DNA of 64,000 nt from Paenibacillus alba (GCF_013204855.1 NZ_JABMKZ010000005.1:1-64000), one strand, 5' to 3'. Positions 27,313 through 36,655 are shown, counted from the stretch's first letter. Notes: generated by a model not told the origin, from the sequence alone. Made by a program: numbers and translations.

Positions 27313-27358
27313 AGGGCCGAGCTCAAGTAGTTTTTTTACTTTTGAGTCGGCCCTTTTT
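27313..27358 (+). terminator. long hairpin with T-run in front of the DUF1304 gene
   Basis: AGGGCCGA-GCTCAAGTA pairs with TACTTTTGAG-TCGGCCCT, followed by TTTTT. Only about 20 bases separate the T-run from the ribosome binding site of the next gene, leaving no room for a promoter between them, so it may work as a leader attenuator rather than a plain terminator. Confidence 0.65.
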
Positions 27359-27393
27359 CATGTAAGATGGGGGTATGAAAGGAGGAATTGTTC

Positions 27394-27747
27394 ATGTTGG
27401 CATCTGTGTTTGTTGGCATTGTAGCAGTAGAGCATATTTACATATTGATTTTGGAAATGTTTCTCTGGACTTCTCCGCGTGGATTGAAAGCTTTCGGCCA
27501 AACGAAGGAGCAGGCTGAGCAGTCCAAGTCGCTTGCTGCGAATCAAGGTTTGTACAACGGTTTTCTGGCAGCTGGACTAATCTGGGGGATCGTGCATCCA
27601 GAACCGGCTATCGGCCGTTCCATTGAAATATTCTTCTTAATCTGTGTCATTATTGCTGCTTTATATGGCGGGGCTACGGCGAAGAGATCTATTTGGCTGG
27701 TGCAAGGGCTTCCTGCTGTTGTTGCTTTGCTTTTCGTTCTTTTATAA
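27394..27747 (+). CDS. DUF1304 family integral membrane protein
   Basis: About 117 residues with four membrane segments. The family signature is clear: an N-terminal helix with VEHIYILILEMFLW, the FGQTKEQAEQSKSLAANQGLYNGFLAAGL block and a late ALYGGATAKRSIWLVQGLPA. DUF1304 proteins are widespread and uncharacterised. AAAGGAGG lies 8 bases before the ATG at 27394. It is flanked by hairpins on both sides and is probably transcribed alone, from a promoter upstream of the 27313 hairpin. Confidence 0.85.
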   Translation: MLASVFVGIVAVEHIYILILEMFLWTSPRGLKAFGQTKEQAEQSKSLAANQGLYNGFLAAGLIWGIVHPEPAIGRSIEIFFLICVIIAALYGGATAKRSIWLVQGLPAVVALLFVLL

Positions 27748-27773
27748 TCCTGTATCACACTTGTATGACGCGT

Positions 27774-27824
27774 AATAACCAGAGAAGTCCATGTCGTTAT
27801 GGATTGCTCTGGTTATTTATTTTG
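27774..27824. terminator. bidirectional terminator
   Basis: AATAACCAGAG-TCCAT and ATGGA-CTCTGGTTATT form an interrupted stem, followed by TATTTTG, between the convergent DUF1304 and GGDEF genes. Confidence 0.75.
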
Positions 27825-27914
27825 TGTATTCGATTCAAGAAAATAAAGTTTGTTAGTCAGAGTCCAGCAATTCTGTGATTTTTTAAATAGTATTTTCATT
27901 TTTCCAGTCATTGA

Positions 27915-29051
27915 TCAACTATATTTAACGACCTTATTTTTACCGCTCGTTTTGGCTTTGTACATCGCTTCATCTGCTTGCTTGATGAGTTCCTCAGCGC
28001 TTAGACCGTTTTTGTATTTGCTGTATCCGATGCTGGCAGTAACGATGGTTTCTTTCTCGATGCGACTGCGTACTCGTTCGGCGAAAGCATCCATTTTGAC
28101 GCTGGGATCGGTCACCATAACGACCATTTCTTCGCCGCCATAACGGCCGGCAATTCCACAGTCCTCGGCTTCTTCCTTCATGATTTGAGCGACTTGCTTC
28201 AATACATCATCACCCATTTGATGGCCTTGCGTGTCATTGAGCTTCTTGAAATTATCAATATCACTGAACAATATGTACACAGGCAAATGCCGCTGAACAT
28301 GTTGGGTAACGCGTGTATAGAAAAATTTGCGATTAAATAGTCGGGTAAGCCCGTCCGTAATGGATGAATTGTAAATCGCCTGCATAAGCTCAACAACACG
28401 GTCAAACAGCAACATAAACAATAAAAAATAAAAAAGGATCGGCAGCACATTCCCGGCAACGGTAAGAATAGGCTGAGCATTGCCATACATATAAACGTTG
28501 ACAAGATGATCCGACTGCATGAAAAAATAAACGGTCAGTGCCGATTGATATTTCATTTGTTGACCAATAAACGGAGGAATCATATAAAAGCAGAGAAAGA
28601 TCAAGACAAATACGTAAAGCTCGGAGCCGATATCCTGAAGCAGTCTGACCTGCTGAGCTGTCCCGTTATACATTTGGGGCACGCTGAAATGAAGGACAGA
28701 AACGACAAATCCCATAATAATCAAGCCATAGAAGAAGATGTATTGCTTGCGAAATGTTCGATTATATAGTTGGTAGATTCCTAAATTCAACAGGACGAAC
28801 GAAATCATTTTGAGCATTAAGAGCGCATAGGCGGTTAAGCTTGTATCCACAGACGTGAGTGAAAAATAAATCTTAAGCAAGTAATGGAATCCTACTATAA
28901 TAAGCGAAATGGTCATTGACATATAGCCTTTTTTGCGACGATCCAGAAATAATCGAAGAGAGATGACGAACATCAATGCAACGATGATAAATACTATTGC
29001 ATTCGATAATAATGAGGCTAATTCACCGAATAGCAGATCAACAACTTTCAT
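27915..29051 (-). CDS. membrane-bound diguanylate cyclase (GGDEF)
   Basis: About 378 residues. The N-terminal 200 hold six or seven membrane helices forming a sensor of unknown input. A short linker leads to a complete GGDEF domain from about residue 215: ITDGLTRLFNRKFF, FSDIDNFKKLNDTQGHQMGDD and the active-site loop RYGGEEM. The GGEEM loop suggests active synthesis of cyclic-di-GMP from two GTP. I see no RxxD inhibitory site five residues before the loop. I chose the ATG at 29051, with GGGGGAAA upstream; the frame opens at a TTG four codons earlier. It is a single gene. Confidence 0.88.
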   Translation of the reverse strand: MKVVDLLFGELASLLSNAIVFIIVALMFVISLRLFLDRRKKGYMSMTISLIIVGFHYLLKIYFSLTSVDTSLTAYALLMLKMISFVLLNLGIYQLYNRTFRKQYIFFYGLIIMGFVVSVLHFSVPQMYNGTAQQVRLLQDIGSELYVFVLIFLCFYMIPPFIGQQMKYQSALTVYFFMQSDHLVNVYMYGNAQPILTVAGNVLPILFYFLLFMLLFDRVVELMQAIYNSSITDGLTRLFNRKFFYTRVTQHVQRHLPVYILFSDIDNFKKLNDTQGHQMGDDVLKQVAQIMKEEAEDCGIAGRYGGEEMVVMVTDPSVKMDAFAERVRSRIEKETIVTASIGYSKYKNGLSAEELIKQADEAMYKAKTSGKNKVVKYS

Positions 29052-29223
29052 ACTTTCCCCCAAAATTTCCTATTTTTCGACAAGTAGTGACTCTATTATA
29101 AAGGAAAAAGAGAAAGAGGGATAGAATCGATTCTGAAAGCTCCAAGGTGTTCTCTTTTATATTCGATCAACAGCAGTTACAATAAGAAGGTAAGCTCAAG
29201 GATTTGGGAGAGGGGCTCATGCA

Positions 29224-30384
29224 ATGAACATATTGCAAGCATTGTTTTTCCCCCCGGAACAGCCGGGTGGGGTGTCATCCATGGTTCCCTATATTTTGGA
29301 CCGATTTAATAAAAAAGGCTGGGAAATGGAACTATTCTCGCTGCCTAAGCGAATTCGCAACAAGGGTACGGAGGAAGTGGCGTTCAGCACCTTCGATTGG
29401 ACGAAATATGCCGGCAACCCGATTGTTGATAAATACATTCAGACCTATAAGGATTATGTATGGTGGACGAAGCTTAGAATATCGAAAAGTTATGACATTA
29501 TTCATGCTCATCACCCGATAGCAGCACTGGCGATGAAGCAAATTTATCCGAATACCCCCGTCATCCTGACGATCCACTCCAGTTTTGAGAGAGAGCTCAT
29601 TCTGAATGGCCGCATTCAAGAAAATGGGATCGAGCATCAATTTCTAACCCAAATCTATGGGGAGCTGGAAGCCAAAGCGGATCAGATCATTACGGTTTCG
29701 AATTCTTTTAAACAGTACATGTCGGAGTATGTACAGGATAGTGAACGCATTGGGGTAATCCCAAATGGATTCGATGAGAAGCGTTTCCGTCCGATTTCAC
29801 ATGAAAATCAAGTTGCGCAGTTCATTACGGTTTGCCGCTTAGTGCCTGCCAAAGGTCTGGATACGCTGCTAATTGCCTGCGGAGAGCTGAAGAAGCGCGG
29901 TCATCCCTTCGTTTTGCATATTATCGGGGATGGACCTAGCCGCGAAGAGCTGGAGAAATTGGCGATAGAACATAATATTTATGAAGACACGATCTTCTAT
30001 GGCTATATGCTTCATCCGGAAGAGTTCATGCCATTTTTTGACGTATTCGTATTGCCTTCGCGTGCCGAGGCCTTCGGATCTGTTTTTGCGGAAGCAGCAT
30101 TATGCTGGTTAGCGTTGATCGGAACGGATGTAGGCGGAATCGCTGAGCAAATTGAGCATGGGCATAACGGATTACTGGTACCGGTTGGGGATGCGATGGC
30201 GCTCAGTCATGCACTAGAAAAGGTTATTATTGATCCGACTTTCCGCTACAATTTGGCCAGAACGGCTTGGGAGAAGGCGAAGAAAACCTATTCGCTGAAC
30301 CGGGTGCTTCGTCAACTGAAAAATGTATACGAGAGCTATCCTGTCAATAGCCATGCAAATGAGAGCGACGACGACAAAAGCTGA
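29224..30384 (+). CDS. glycosyltransferase family 4 protein
   Basis: 386 residues of the GT-B type. The N-terminal Rossmann half contains PPEQPGGVSSMVP (donor/acceptor loop) and DIIHAHHPIAALAMK. The C-terminal half has ITVCRLVPAKGLDTLL, LHIIGDGPSREELE and the nucleotide-sugar site PSRAEAFGSVFAEA (E-x7-E). It would transfer a sugar from a nucleotide donor on the cytoplasmic face; donor and acceptor are unknown. GAGGGG lies about 9 bases before the ATG. It sits 21 bp upstream of yhaO-like and may be co-transcribed, although no functional link is obvious. Confidence 0.87.
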   Translation: MNILQALFFPPEQPGGVSSMVPYILDRFNKKGWEMELFSLPKRIRNKGTEEVAFSTFDWTKYAGNPIVDKYIQTYKDYVWWTKLRISKSYDIIHAHHPIAALAMKQIYPNTPVILTIHSSFERELILNGRIQENGIEHQFLTQIYGELEAKADQIITVSNSFKQYMSEYVQDSERIGVIPNGFDEKRFRPISHENQVAQFITVCRLVPAKGLDTLLIACGELKKRGHPFVLHIIGDGPSREELEKLAIEHNIYEDTIFYGYMLHPEEFMPFFDVFVLPSRAEAFGSVFAEAALCWLALIGTDVGGIAEQIEHGHNGLLVPVGDAMALSHALEKVIIDPTFRYNLARTAWEKAKKTYSLNRVLRQLKNVYESYPVNSHANESDDDKS

Positions 30385-30404
30385 AATAGAAAGGCGTTAG
30401 AGAC

Positions 30405-31682
30405 ATGAAACGACTGCGGTTTATGCATGCCGCCGACCTGCATCTGGACAGTCCGTTCAAAGGCATGTCGGCGCTGCCTGAACGGGTTCGTGAGCGAATT
30501 CGGGAATCAACGTTCGAATCGCTCAAAGAACTCGTGGGTTTAGCGATCCAAGAGCAGGTAGATTTTGTACTCATTAGTGGAGATGTTTACGATTTATCAG
30601 ACCGTTCTCTGCGTGCGCAGATTCGCTTTCAGAAAGCTTTGGAGCAATTAGCCGGGCAGGGAATTCCGACTTACATTATTCATGGTAATCATGACCCGGA
30701 GGATGGACGCGCCGCGAAGCTGGTTTGGCCGGCAGGCGTCCATTTTTTTGCGTGCGACCAGGTTCAGACGATGACAGTGGAGAAAGCCGATCGTGGAGTA
30801 ATCGCCCAGATTCACGGCATTTCGTATCGCACGGCAGCTGTTACCGACAATTTAGCTCTACATTTTAAGGCAGGTCAAGCTGATGCTTGTCAGATTGGTC
30901 TTTTACATACGAACGTAGATGGAGATCCCGGTCATGATAATTACGCTCCTTGCAGCAAACAAGATTTGCTGGCCGCGGGGATGCATTACTGGGCATTAGG
31001 CCATGTGCATACAAGGAATGTGCTGCAGGAGCAGCCAGCTATCGTGTATCCCGGCAATCTGCAAGGACGCAGCATTCGGGAAACAGGACCACGCGGCTGC
31101 TATATCGTGGAGATGTCTGAGGATGGGCGTGCGGAACTAACCTTCCACGCGCTTGATCGCGTGCGCTGGTTTCAGGAACGGCTGTCTATTGCGGGAATTC
31201 AGACGGAGCAGGAATTGAAGGATCGGCTCGGGGAGCGGCTGGAGCGGGTACGCTCTGAAGCGGACGGCAGAGATGCCGTCGTCCGTCTCGTTCTGGAGGG
31301 CCGCGGCGCGAGTCACGACCTGCTGCGCAAAGGGCGGGCGCTTCAGGAGCTGACCGCCGAGCTGCGCTTGGACGAAGAAGAGCGAAGCCGCTTCGTCTGG
31401 GTGGAATCGATCGAGGACCGAACGGCAAGTGAGCTCGATCTGGCTGTGATGCTGCAGGAGAAGAGCTTTCTGGGCGACCTCCTGCGATATTCGGCAGCGC
31501 TGAGAGCGGATAGCGCGGCGCTGGAGGGTTTTGCACGCGAAGCACTGTCCGCGCTGCAAAGCTTGCCGCAGGCAGCCGGAGACCCGGCGGCAGCGGAGCC
31601 TGAACGGCTGCGCGAGTGGCTGCGCGCCGCTGAAGAGCTTGCCGCGGACCTCCTGTCCGCGGAAGGGGGGTGGCCTGGATGA
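30405..31682 (+). CDS. YhaO-like DNA exonuclease subunit (SbcD/Mre11 family)
   Basis: 425 residues. The Mre11-type phosphoesterase motifs are in order: HAADLHLDSPF, ISGDVYD, HGNHDPED, LLHTNVDG and LGHVHTRN, which would bind two metals. A C-terminal capping region follows (after about residue 270), rich in Ala, Arg and Glu, whose DNA is far more GC-rich than the first half. With its partner ATPase it should make an SbcCD-like complex that processes broken or hairpin DNA. Its stop overlaps the start of the YhaN-like gene (ATGA), so the two subunits are made together. Confidence 0.88.
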   Translation: MKRLRFMHAADLHLDSPFKGMSALPERVRERIRESTFESLKELVGLAIQEQVDFVLISGDVYDLSDRSLRAQIRFQKALEQLAGQGIPTYIIHGNHDPEDGRAAKLVWPAGVHFFACDQVQTMTVEKADRGVIAQIHGISYRTAAVTDNLALHFKAGQADACQIGLLHTNVDGDPGHDNYAPCSKQDLLAAGMHYWALGHVHTRNVLQEQPAIVYPGNLQGRSIRETGPRGCYIVEMSEDGRAELTFHALDRVRWFQERLSIAGIQTEQELKDRLGERLERVRSEADGRDAVVRLVLEGRGASHDLLRKGRALQELTAELRLDEEERSRFVWVESIEDRTASELDLAVMLQEKSFLGDLLRYSAALRADSAALEGFAREALSALQSLPQAAGDPAAAEPERLREWLRAAEELAADLLSAEGGWPG

Positions 31683-34600
31683 GGATCGTATCCATCCAGG
31701 TGGATGGTTTCGGCAGCTTGCGGCAGCAGCAGCTGGACACAGACAGCCCGTTCGCGCTGTTCTACGGCGCGAACGAAGCGGGCAAGAGCACGCTCATGGG
31801 CTTCGTGCGCGCGGTGCTGTTCGGCTTCCCGACGCGGCAGAACCGCGCGGAACGCTACGAGCCGCTGGGCGGCGGCGCCCATGGTGGCGCCTTGACCCTG
31901 CTCGACGCGCAGGGTCAGCTCATTCGCGTCGAACGCTACGACGCGTCCGCCACAGGCGGCAAACGAGCCTCTGCGGGGCTCGTTAAAGTCACCCTCGGTG
32001 ATGGCACCACCGGGGGGGAGGAACTGCTGAACACGCTGCTGGGCGGCCTATCGGCCGACCTCTTCCGCAGCTTGTTCGCTTTCGGCTTAACCGAGCTGCA
32101 GGAGCTGCGCACCCTGCAGACAGACGAGCTCAGCGGCTATCTGTATAGCGCTGGGCTTGGGGTAAGCGGCTCGGCCATTATGGAGGCCGAGCGCAAGCTG
32201 ACGGCGCAGGCCGATGGCCTCTACAGACCTCGGGGGCGCAATCAGGAGATGAACCGTCTCCTGAAGGAGCTTGAGGGTCTGGAGCAGTCGCTGCGCCGCA
32301 GCCGGGATCAGGCAGCCGACTATGATCGGCTGCAGGCGGAGCGCCGCTCCGCGGAGGCGCGCATTGCTGCGCTGGAGCAGCAGCAGGAGACGCTGCGCGC
32401 GGAGCAGCAGAAGCTGAGCCTGGCCGGCAAGGCGCGCAGCGGATGGCTCCGCTTGCGCCAGATCGGCCGGGAGCTCACGGCGCTGCCCGCGCTGGCCAGC
32501 TTCCCCGAGCATGCCTCGGCGAGGCTGGACGCGCTCGAGGCGGAGCTGGAGCGCGCCCATGCGGACCGTGCCCGGCTCCGCCTGCGGAAGCAAAGCTTGG
32601 AGAGCCAGCTAAGCGCTATCCAGATTCAGCCAAGCCTGCTTGAGCATCAAGTGGAGCTGAATCACGCGCTGGAACAAACAGCGGCGTATGAAGATCAGAG
32701 GCGCAGCCAGGATCAATTGCGTGTGGAGCTGGAGCATCAGCAAGCGCAAATCGACAGGCTGCTTAAACAAATAGATGCGCAGGGGGAAGAAACCGAGTTC
32801 GATTTGGCGTCTTTCGCGGTATCGATCTCCCTGCGCGAGCAAATTCGTTCGTACAAAGAACGATTTCAGAAGTGCCGAGCGGATGACTTGCGTGTCAGGA
32901 CAGAGCTGGAAAGTCAGGAACAACAGCTTGCACGTACGCAAGATTTGATTGGGAGCATAGAGTCAGATTTGCGCTCAGCACCCTCTCGTTTCGGTGGAGT
33001 TGACCCTATGGCAGTGTTGCAACGGATGTCTAGCGATTATGCCAAGTGGCAATGGCTTGTGCGAGATGTGGAACATCATAGAGAACGTGAATCCGTGCAG
33101 AATCAATTTCGGTTGAGCCTTGAGGAAGCCGCCAAAGTCGGGAAAACGAGTGCGCGAAAGCTTCGCCAGCGCATCCTGATTTTGACTGCTGTGTTGGCCG
33201 TGCTTGTGCCTGCCTTGTTGTTATGGCAAGGAAATGGGTTGTTTGCGGTTTGTGTTTTTCTTGTTTTTGCCGGTGCGGCTTGTTATCTCCTCCTGTCCGA
33301 TCGTCAGACGGAAAATCGTTCGTCCCGAACGATGGCAGGCGCTCCTGCGCGAGATGATAGCCAAAACGAAGCAGATCGTGAGCTTCATGAAGTGGAGCTT
33401 CGACTGCAAGCGCAAATTCGAGATTTCCTTCAGCAGCAGCCTGGCTTTCAAGAAGCCGCAGCTGCATCATCCGGACATTTGGGGCAAAGGAGTGAGCGTT
33501 CTTCCGTTGTGGATCTTGCGCTTTTTCAGCCTCAATTAGATGCTTGGGTAAGAGAAGCAGAGCAGAGCAAACACCACTACAGCGAACAGCTTCGCAAGAT
33601 GGAAAAACTGCAGGATATGAGAGAAAGCAAACAAGTCTTAGAACAGCAAGCAGAGCAGCGAAAAGCGGCTCTTGCACGTATAGAATCAGAAGTTTCTGAC
33701 CTTCGCATGGCGTGGAGCCAGCTGCTTCTTTCGCTTGGCTTAAGCGGAAGCTTGTCCCCGGACGCAGCGATGGAGAGCATTCAGACGATTGAGCAAGGGC
33801 AGGAGAGTCTGCGTCAGCTTCATAAAATGACCTCTAAATTCGAGGCTTTAGCTGCAAATCTGGAGCAATACGAGAAGCAGGTTGCGTTAAGGCTCCAGCT
33901 GCCAGCGACGGCAAGGAAGGACGTTGTTTTTGCGCTCAAACGTTGGAAAGAACAGGAGCAGGAGCAGTTGAAGCTGCTCACTGACAAACAACAGTTGGAA
34001 CAGCTTCTTCTAGAAATCGATGAAGATCTGCTTCTAATCCAATCGAATGAGCAGCGTATTCAGGAACGGCTGGCCCATCTTTTGCAGGAAGCATCAGCAT
34101 TGGATGGGGAGGAGTTGCGTCTGCATCAGAGGCAGCAGGAAGAACGCAAAAAGCTGACAGAAGAGCAGCAGCTGCTAGTATCCTCCCTGGAGTCGCTGCT
34201 TGGTGCGTCATTGCTGGAGAGCTATACACAGCTTCTAGAGATGACCGGCGAAGAAGAAATGGCTGAGCACATCCAATCACTTCAAAATCAGCTTGCCGAC
34301 ACACTGCGGCAAACGAACGAATTACGCGAAGTCATGGGGAAGCTGGCAGGTCAAATCGAGAAGCTGGAGCAAGGCTCCGAGCAGGCGGATAAGCTGCTGC
34401 AGGCTGAGGATTACCGAACCAAGCTAGGGCAGCAGGTCGATCAATATGCGGTAGCTGTATTTGCTTCCCAACTGATGAAGAAAGCTCGCGAGGTGTACGA
34501 GCAAGAACGCCAACCTGGCGTACTGCTAAGGGCATCGGATTATTTTGCGCAAATGACGAACGGCGCTTTTGCTCATGTCAAGGCTCCATTTGGGGAACAA

Positions 34601-34906
34601 CGTCTGGTTGCGATCCGAGCGAACGGGCAATCGGTGGAAACGAACCAGCTTAGTCGGGGAACAGCGGAGCAGTTATACTTATCCATGCGTTTTGCACTGG
34701 TGGAGGAATATGCTGGAAAAGCCGTATTACCGCTGGTGATGGACGACATCCTTGTGAACTTCGACGAGGTGCGGATGGAGAGCTGCTTACGGGTTCTGGC
34801 AGATATAAGCCGCAGACATCAAGTCTTGTTGTTTACCTGCCATGGTCATGTGCGTGAAGCGGCAGCCCGATTGATTCCTGAGCATCGATACATACATCTT
34901 TCATGA
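31679..34906 (+). CDS. YhaN-like SbcC-type AAA ATPase with internal membrane hairpin
   Basis: About 1075 residues. Walker A is G30ANEAGKST38 and the C-terminal half has the signature QLSRGTAEQLYLSMRF and Walker B VLPLVMDDILVNFDEVR. The centre is long coiled coil, interrupted at about residues 500-545 by two hydrophobic segments (ILTAVLAVLVPALLLW and GLFAVCVFLVFAGAACYLLL). These would tether the arm to the membrane, a trait of the YhaN branch rather than SbcC. I chose the ATG at 31679, which overlaps the yhaO-like stop. GC content falls sharply near 32640. It is the ATPase partner of the YhaO-like nuclease. Confidence 0.88.
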   Translation: MRIVSIQVDGFGSLRQQQLDTDSPFALFYGANEAGKSTLMGFVRAVLFGFPTRQNRAERYEPLGGGAHGGALTLLDAQGQLIRVERYDASATGGKRASAGLVKVTLGDGTTGGEELLNTLLGGLSADLFRSLFAFGLTELQELRTLQTDELSGYLYSAGLGVSGSAIMEAERKLTAQADGLYRPRGRNQEMNRLLKELEGLEQSLRRSRDQAADYDRLQAERRSAEARIAALEQQQETLRAEQQKLSLAGKARSGWLRLRQIGRELTALPALASFPEHASARLDALEAELERAHADRARLRLRKQSLESQLSAIQIQPSLLEHQVELNHALEQTAAYEDQRRSQDQLRVELEHQQAQIDRLLKQIDAQGEETEFDLASFAVSISLREQIRSYKERFQKCRADDLRVRTELESQEQQLARTQDLIGSIESDLRSAPSRFGGVDPMAVLQRMSSDYAKWQWLVRDVEHHRERESVQNQFRLSLEEAAKVGKTSARKLRQRILILTAVLAVLVPALLLWQGNGLFAVCVFLVFAGAACYLLLSDRQTENRSSRTMAGAPARDDSQNEADRELHEVELRLQAQIRDFLQQQPGFQEAAAASSGHLGQRSERSSVVDLALFQPQLDAWVREAEQSKHHYSEQLRKMEKLQDMRESKQVLEQQAEQRKAALARIESEVSDLRMAWSQLLLSLGLSGSLSPDAAMESIQTIEQGQESLRQLHKMTSKFEALAANLEQYEKQVALRLQLPATARKDVVFALKRWKEQEQEQLKLLTDKQQLEQLLLEIDEDLLLIQSNEQRIQERLAHLLQEASALDGEELRLHQRQQEERKKLTEEQQLLVSSLESLLGASLLESYTQLLEMTGEEEMAEHIQSLQNQLADTLRQTNELREVMGKLAGQIEKLEQGSEQADKLLQAEDYRTKLGQQVDQYAVAVFASQLMKKAREVYEQERQPGVLLRASDYFAQMTNGAFAHVKAPFGEQRLVAIRANGQSVETNQLSRGTAEQLYLSMRFALVEEYAGKAVLPLVMDDILVNFDEVRMESCLRVLADISRRHQVLLFTCHGHVREAAARLIPEHRYIHLS

Positions 34907-34923
34907 AAGCTGGAGGCATCCCA

Positions 34924-35208
34924 ATGGAATCAGATAGCGATAAGAAGAAAGAACATCGGGAAATTACGTATCAGGTAGGTTGGAAAAAAGGAAAAATCGC
35001 TTGGAATGAAGGGGCAACCGATGCTTTGGCCGTCAAAGACAATCATGCTGCAGTAAACGACCACAAGGCCGAAGACCCGCATTTGCAGCTAATCTGGAGG
35101 CCGGCACTTAGTTTGCCAGATGGGCTGATGTTTCCCATCTTATTCGCGCTTCCGATACTCTGCTTTAGCTTAACGCTAATTCTCATGTATGGGCTGCGCA
35201 ATGGCTAG
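34924..35208 (+). CDS. small single-pass membrane protein
   Basis: About 94 residues: a hydrophilic, charged N-terminal 60 residues (SDKKKEHREITYQVGWKKG) and one C-terminal membrane segment (FPILFALPILCFSLTLILMY). I chose the ATG at 34924, with GGAGG 7 bases before it; an earlier ATG at 34903 overlaps the yhaN-like stop. It is unrecognised. Its position directly behind two coupled repair genes, one of which has membrane segments, suggests a membrane accessory role. Confidence 0.65.
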   Translation: MESDSDKKKEHREITYQVGWKKGKIAWNEGATDALAVKDNHAAVNDHKAEDPHLQLIWRPALSLPDGLMFPILFALPILCFSLTLILMYGLRNG

Positions 35209-35245
35209 CAGCAGGGAGATGAGTATGAGAAGGAGGGATAGCTAG

Positions 35246-35674
35246 ATGAATTTACTACTTGCCATCATTGGCGGATTTTTGGGCCTTTTTGTAACGGGTG
35301 TTGCCGTGTACACCGCTTGGCTCGTTTATCATCAATGGCAGCAGCAAGCGGCTTCGCCGAGAGCCGTAAGCCAAGTGGAAATTGCCGTGAAGTATTTTTC
35401 CAGATGGACGTTGATGGATTATACCGTTGTTGGTTTGTTTATCGTTGGACTGCTGCTTCTGTTAGCAGAGCTTTTCGCTATATTACGTGATCCGATGGCG
35501 ATTTCAACGTATCATTTTTCATATTTGCTGACAGGCATTATTCTTTCTGCGATGGGGATGCTTTTGTTGATTGCCCGTTTGGTCATCGTGCTAGGTTTCA
35601 AACAGGCAGGCGCCTTACATCGCCCGATGACGGTTGCGCCAAATCATGAGAACGAGCCAAACGACGCTAATTAA
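35246..35674 (+). CDS. three-helix membrane protein of unknown function
   Basis: 142 residues. Membrane segments lie at about residues 3-26 (LAIIGGFLGLFVTGVAVYTAW), 60-82 (VGLFIVGLLLLLAELFA) and 95-118 (LLTGIILSAMGMLLLIARLV), with a short basic loop between the first two. AAGGAGGG precedes the ATG by about 8 bases. It is probably the last gene of the yhaO-yhaN transcript. Its last 60 bases overlap the 3' end of the convergent YkvI-like gene, so the two messages are complementary there. Confidence 0.65.
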   Translation: MNLLLAIIGGFLGLFVTGVAVYTAWLVYHQWQQQAASPRAVSQVEIAVKYFSRWTLMDYTVVGLFIVGLLLLLAELFAILRDPMAISTYHFSYLLTGIILSAMGMLLLIARLVIVLGFKQAGALHRPMTVAPNHENEPNDAN

Positions 35675-36655
35675 GCCGAAAATTGGGTAAAGGGCGGAGA
35701 GCAGTGCTTTGAAGCCAATTTGACTGACGAAATAGCTTAAAGCAAGGATGCTGAGAAGCAAAATCTTAGGCTTTAGCTTTATTCGCTGCTGAAGCTGCAA
35801 AGACAAGCCGTAGGCATCAGCGATAAATGTTGTGAAAATTTCCCCATAAATGACGAGCAAATAAGCAATTTGTGGAACAGCGCCCAGTCGATTAATGATA
35901 TTTCCCATCGGGATTTCATATTGGGCAATACCTGGCATTTGAGCGGATAGCGCATAGTGTGCGGATAATAGCAGGAGTCCAATCCCTGCCCCGCCAAGCA
36001 GTCCTCCCCAGTAAAGATCGGAGCGCTTTTGGATGGAGGAGCCCATTGGCACTAGTACGGCTTGGGCCATTGCCAAGTTAAAGGCTGTATAGAGAAACGG
36101 TGCGAACCATATTTGACCTATGGGTTCATCGCTTGTGATCCGCAGCCAGTTGTCAGAAGCCGGAGAATGCCACGTATAGATGACAATCACGAGACTGAAC
36201 GTAAGCATGATGGGCACGACAATCGAATTCACGGTCATAATGGCCCCTATGCCACGGGATAAGACGAAGTAAGCCAAAACTAACGTGACAAGCAGACCGG
36301 TCTGATAGGATAGATGCAGCTGTTCCTCAAACACGGTTCCTCCGCCAGCCAGCATAACCGTTGTAATGCCGAAAAGGACAAGCATCGTAAACAAGCTGAT
36401 CCAGTTGCCGATTTTATCGCCAAACAAAACCCGGTTCAAATCTTCATAAGAGTCTGCCTTCAAATCATGAGCCATCAGCATGAGCTTAATGCCGATCCAT
36501 ATGAAGAGCATGGTGGATAAGGCAATTGTCAGTGTAGCCAGCCAGCCATAGCGTGTGAAAAACTGCAAAATCTCTTGTCCGGAAGCGAATCCGGCTCCTA
36601 CTACGGTTCCGATATAGGTAAAGGCAACTCGGACGATCTGTGTTCCTGTTCGCAT
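35615..36655 (-). CDS. YkvI-family integral membrane transporter-like protein
   Basis: 346 residues and about ten membrane helices, beginning VAFTYIGTVVGAGFASGQEI, the conserved broken first helix of the YkvI family (APC/LeuT-like fold). Later helices include GITTVMLAGGGTVFEEQL and FLYTAFNLAMAQAVLVPMGS. The family is related to amino-acid/cation symporters, but no substrate is established. The gene is convergent with the three-helix protein and divergent from the DedA gene. Confidence 0.82.
   Translation of the reverse strand: MRTGTQIVRVAFTYIGTVVGAGFASGQEILQFFTRYGWLATLTIALSTMLFIWIGIKLMLMAHDLKADSYEDLNRVLFGDKIGNWISLFTMLVLFGITTVMLAGGGTVFEEQLHLSYQTGLLVTLVLAYFVLSRGIGAIMTVNSIVVPIMLTFSLVIVIYTWHSPASDNWLRITSDEPIGQIWFAPFLYTAFNLAMAQAVLVPMGSSIQKRSDLYWGGLLGGAGIGLLLLSAHYALSAQMPGIAQYEIPMGNIINRLGAVPQIAYLLVIYGEIFTTFIADAYGLSLQLQQRIKLKPKILLLSILALSYFVSQIGFKALLSALYPIFGLISVVWLVLMIWRNRHRAM

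Noticed and set aside
31137..31882. Several minus-strand frames opposite yhaO/yhaN
   Set aside because: They coincide with the GC-rich patch, have Ala/Arg/Ser-rich composition and no Shine-Dalgarno.
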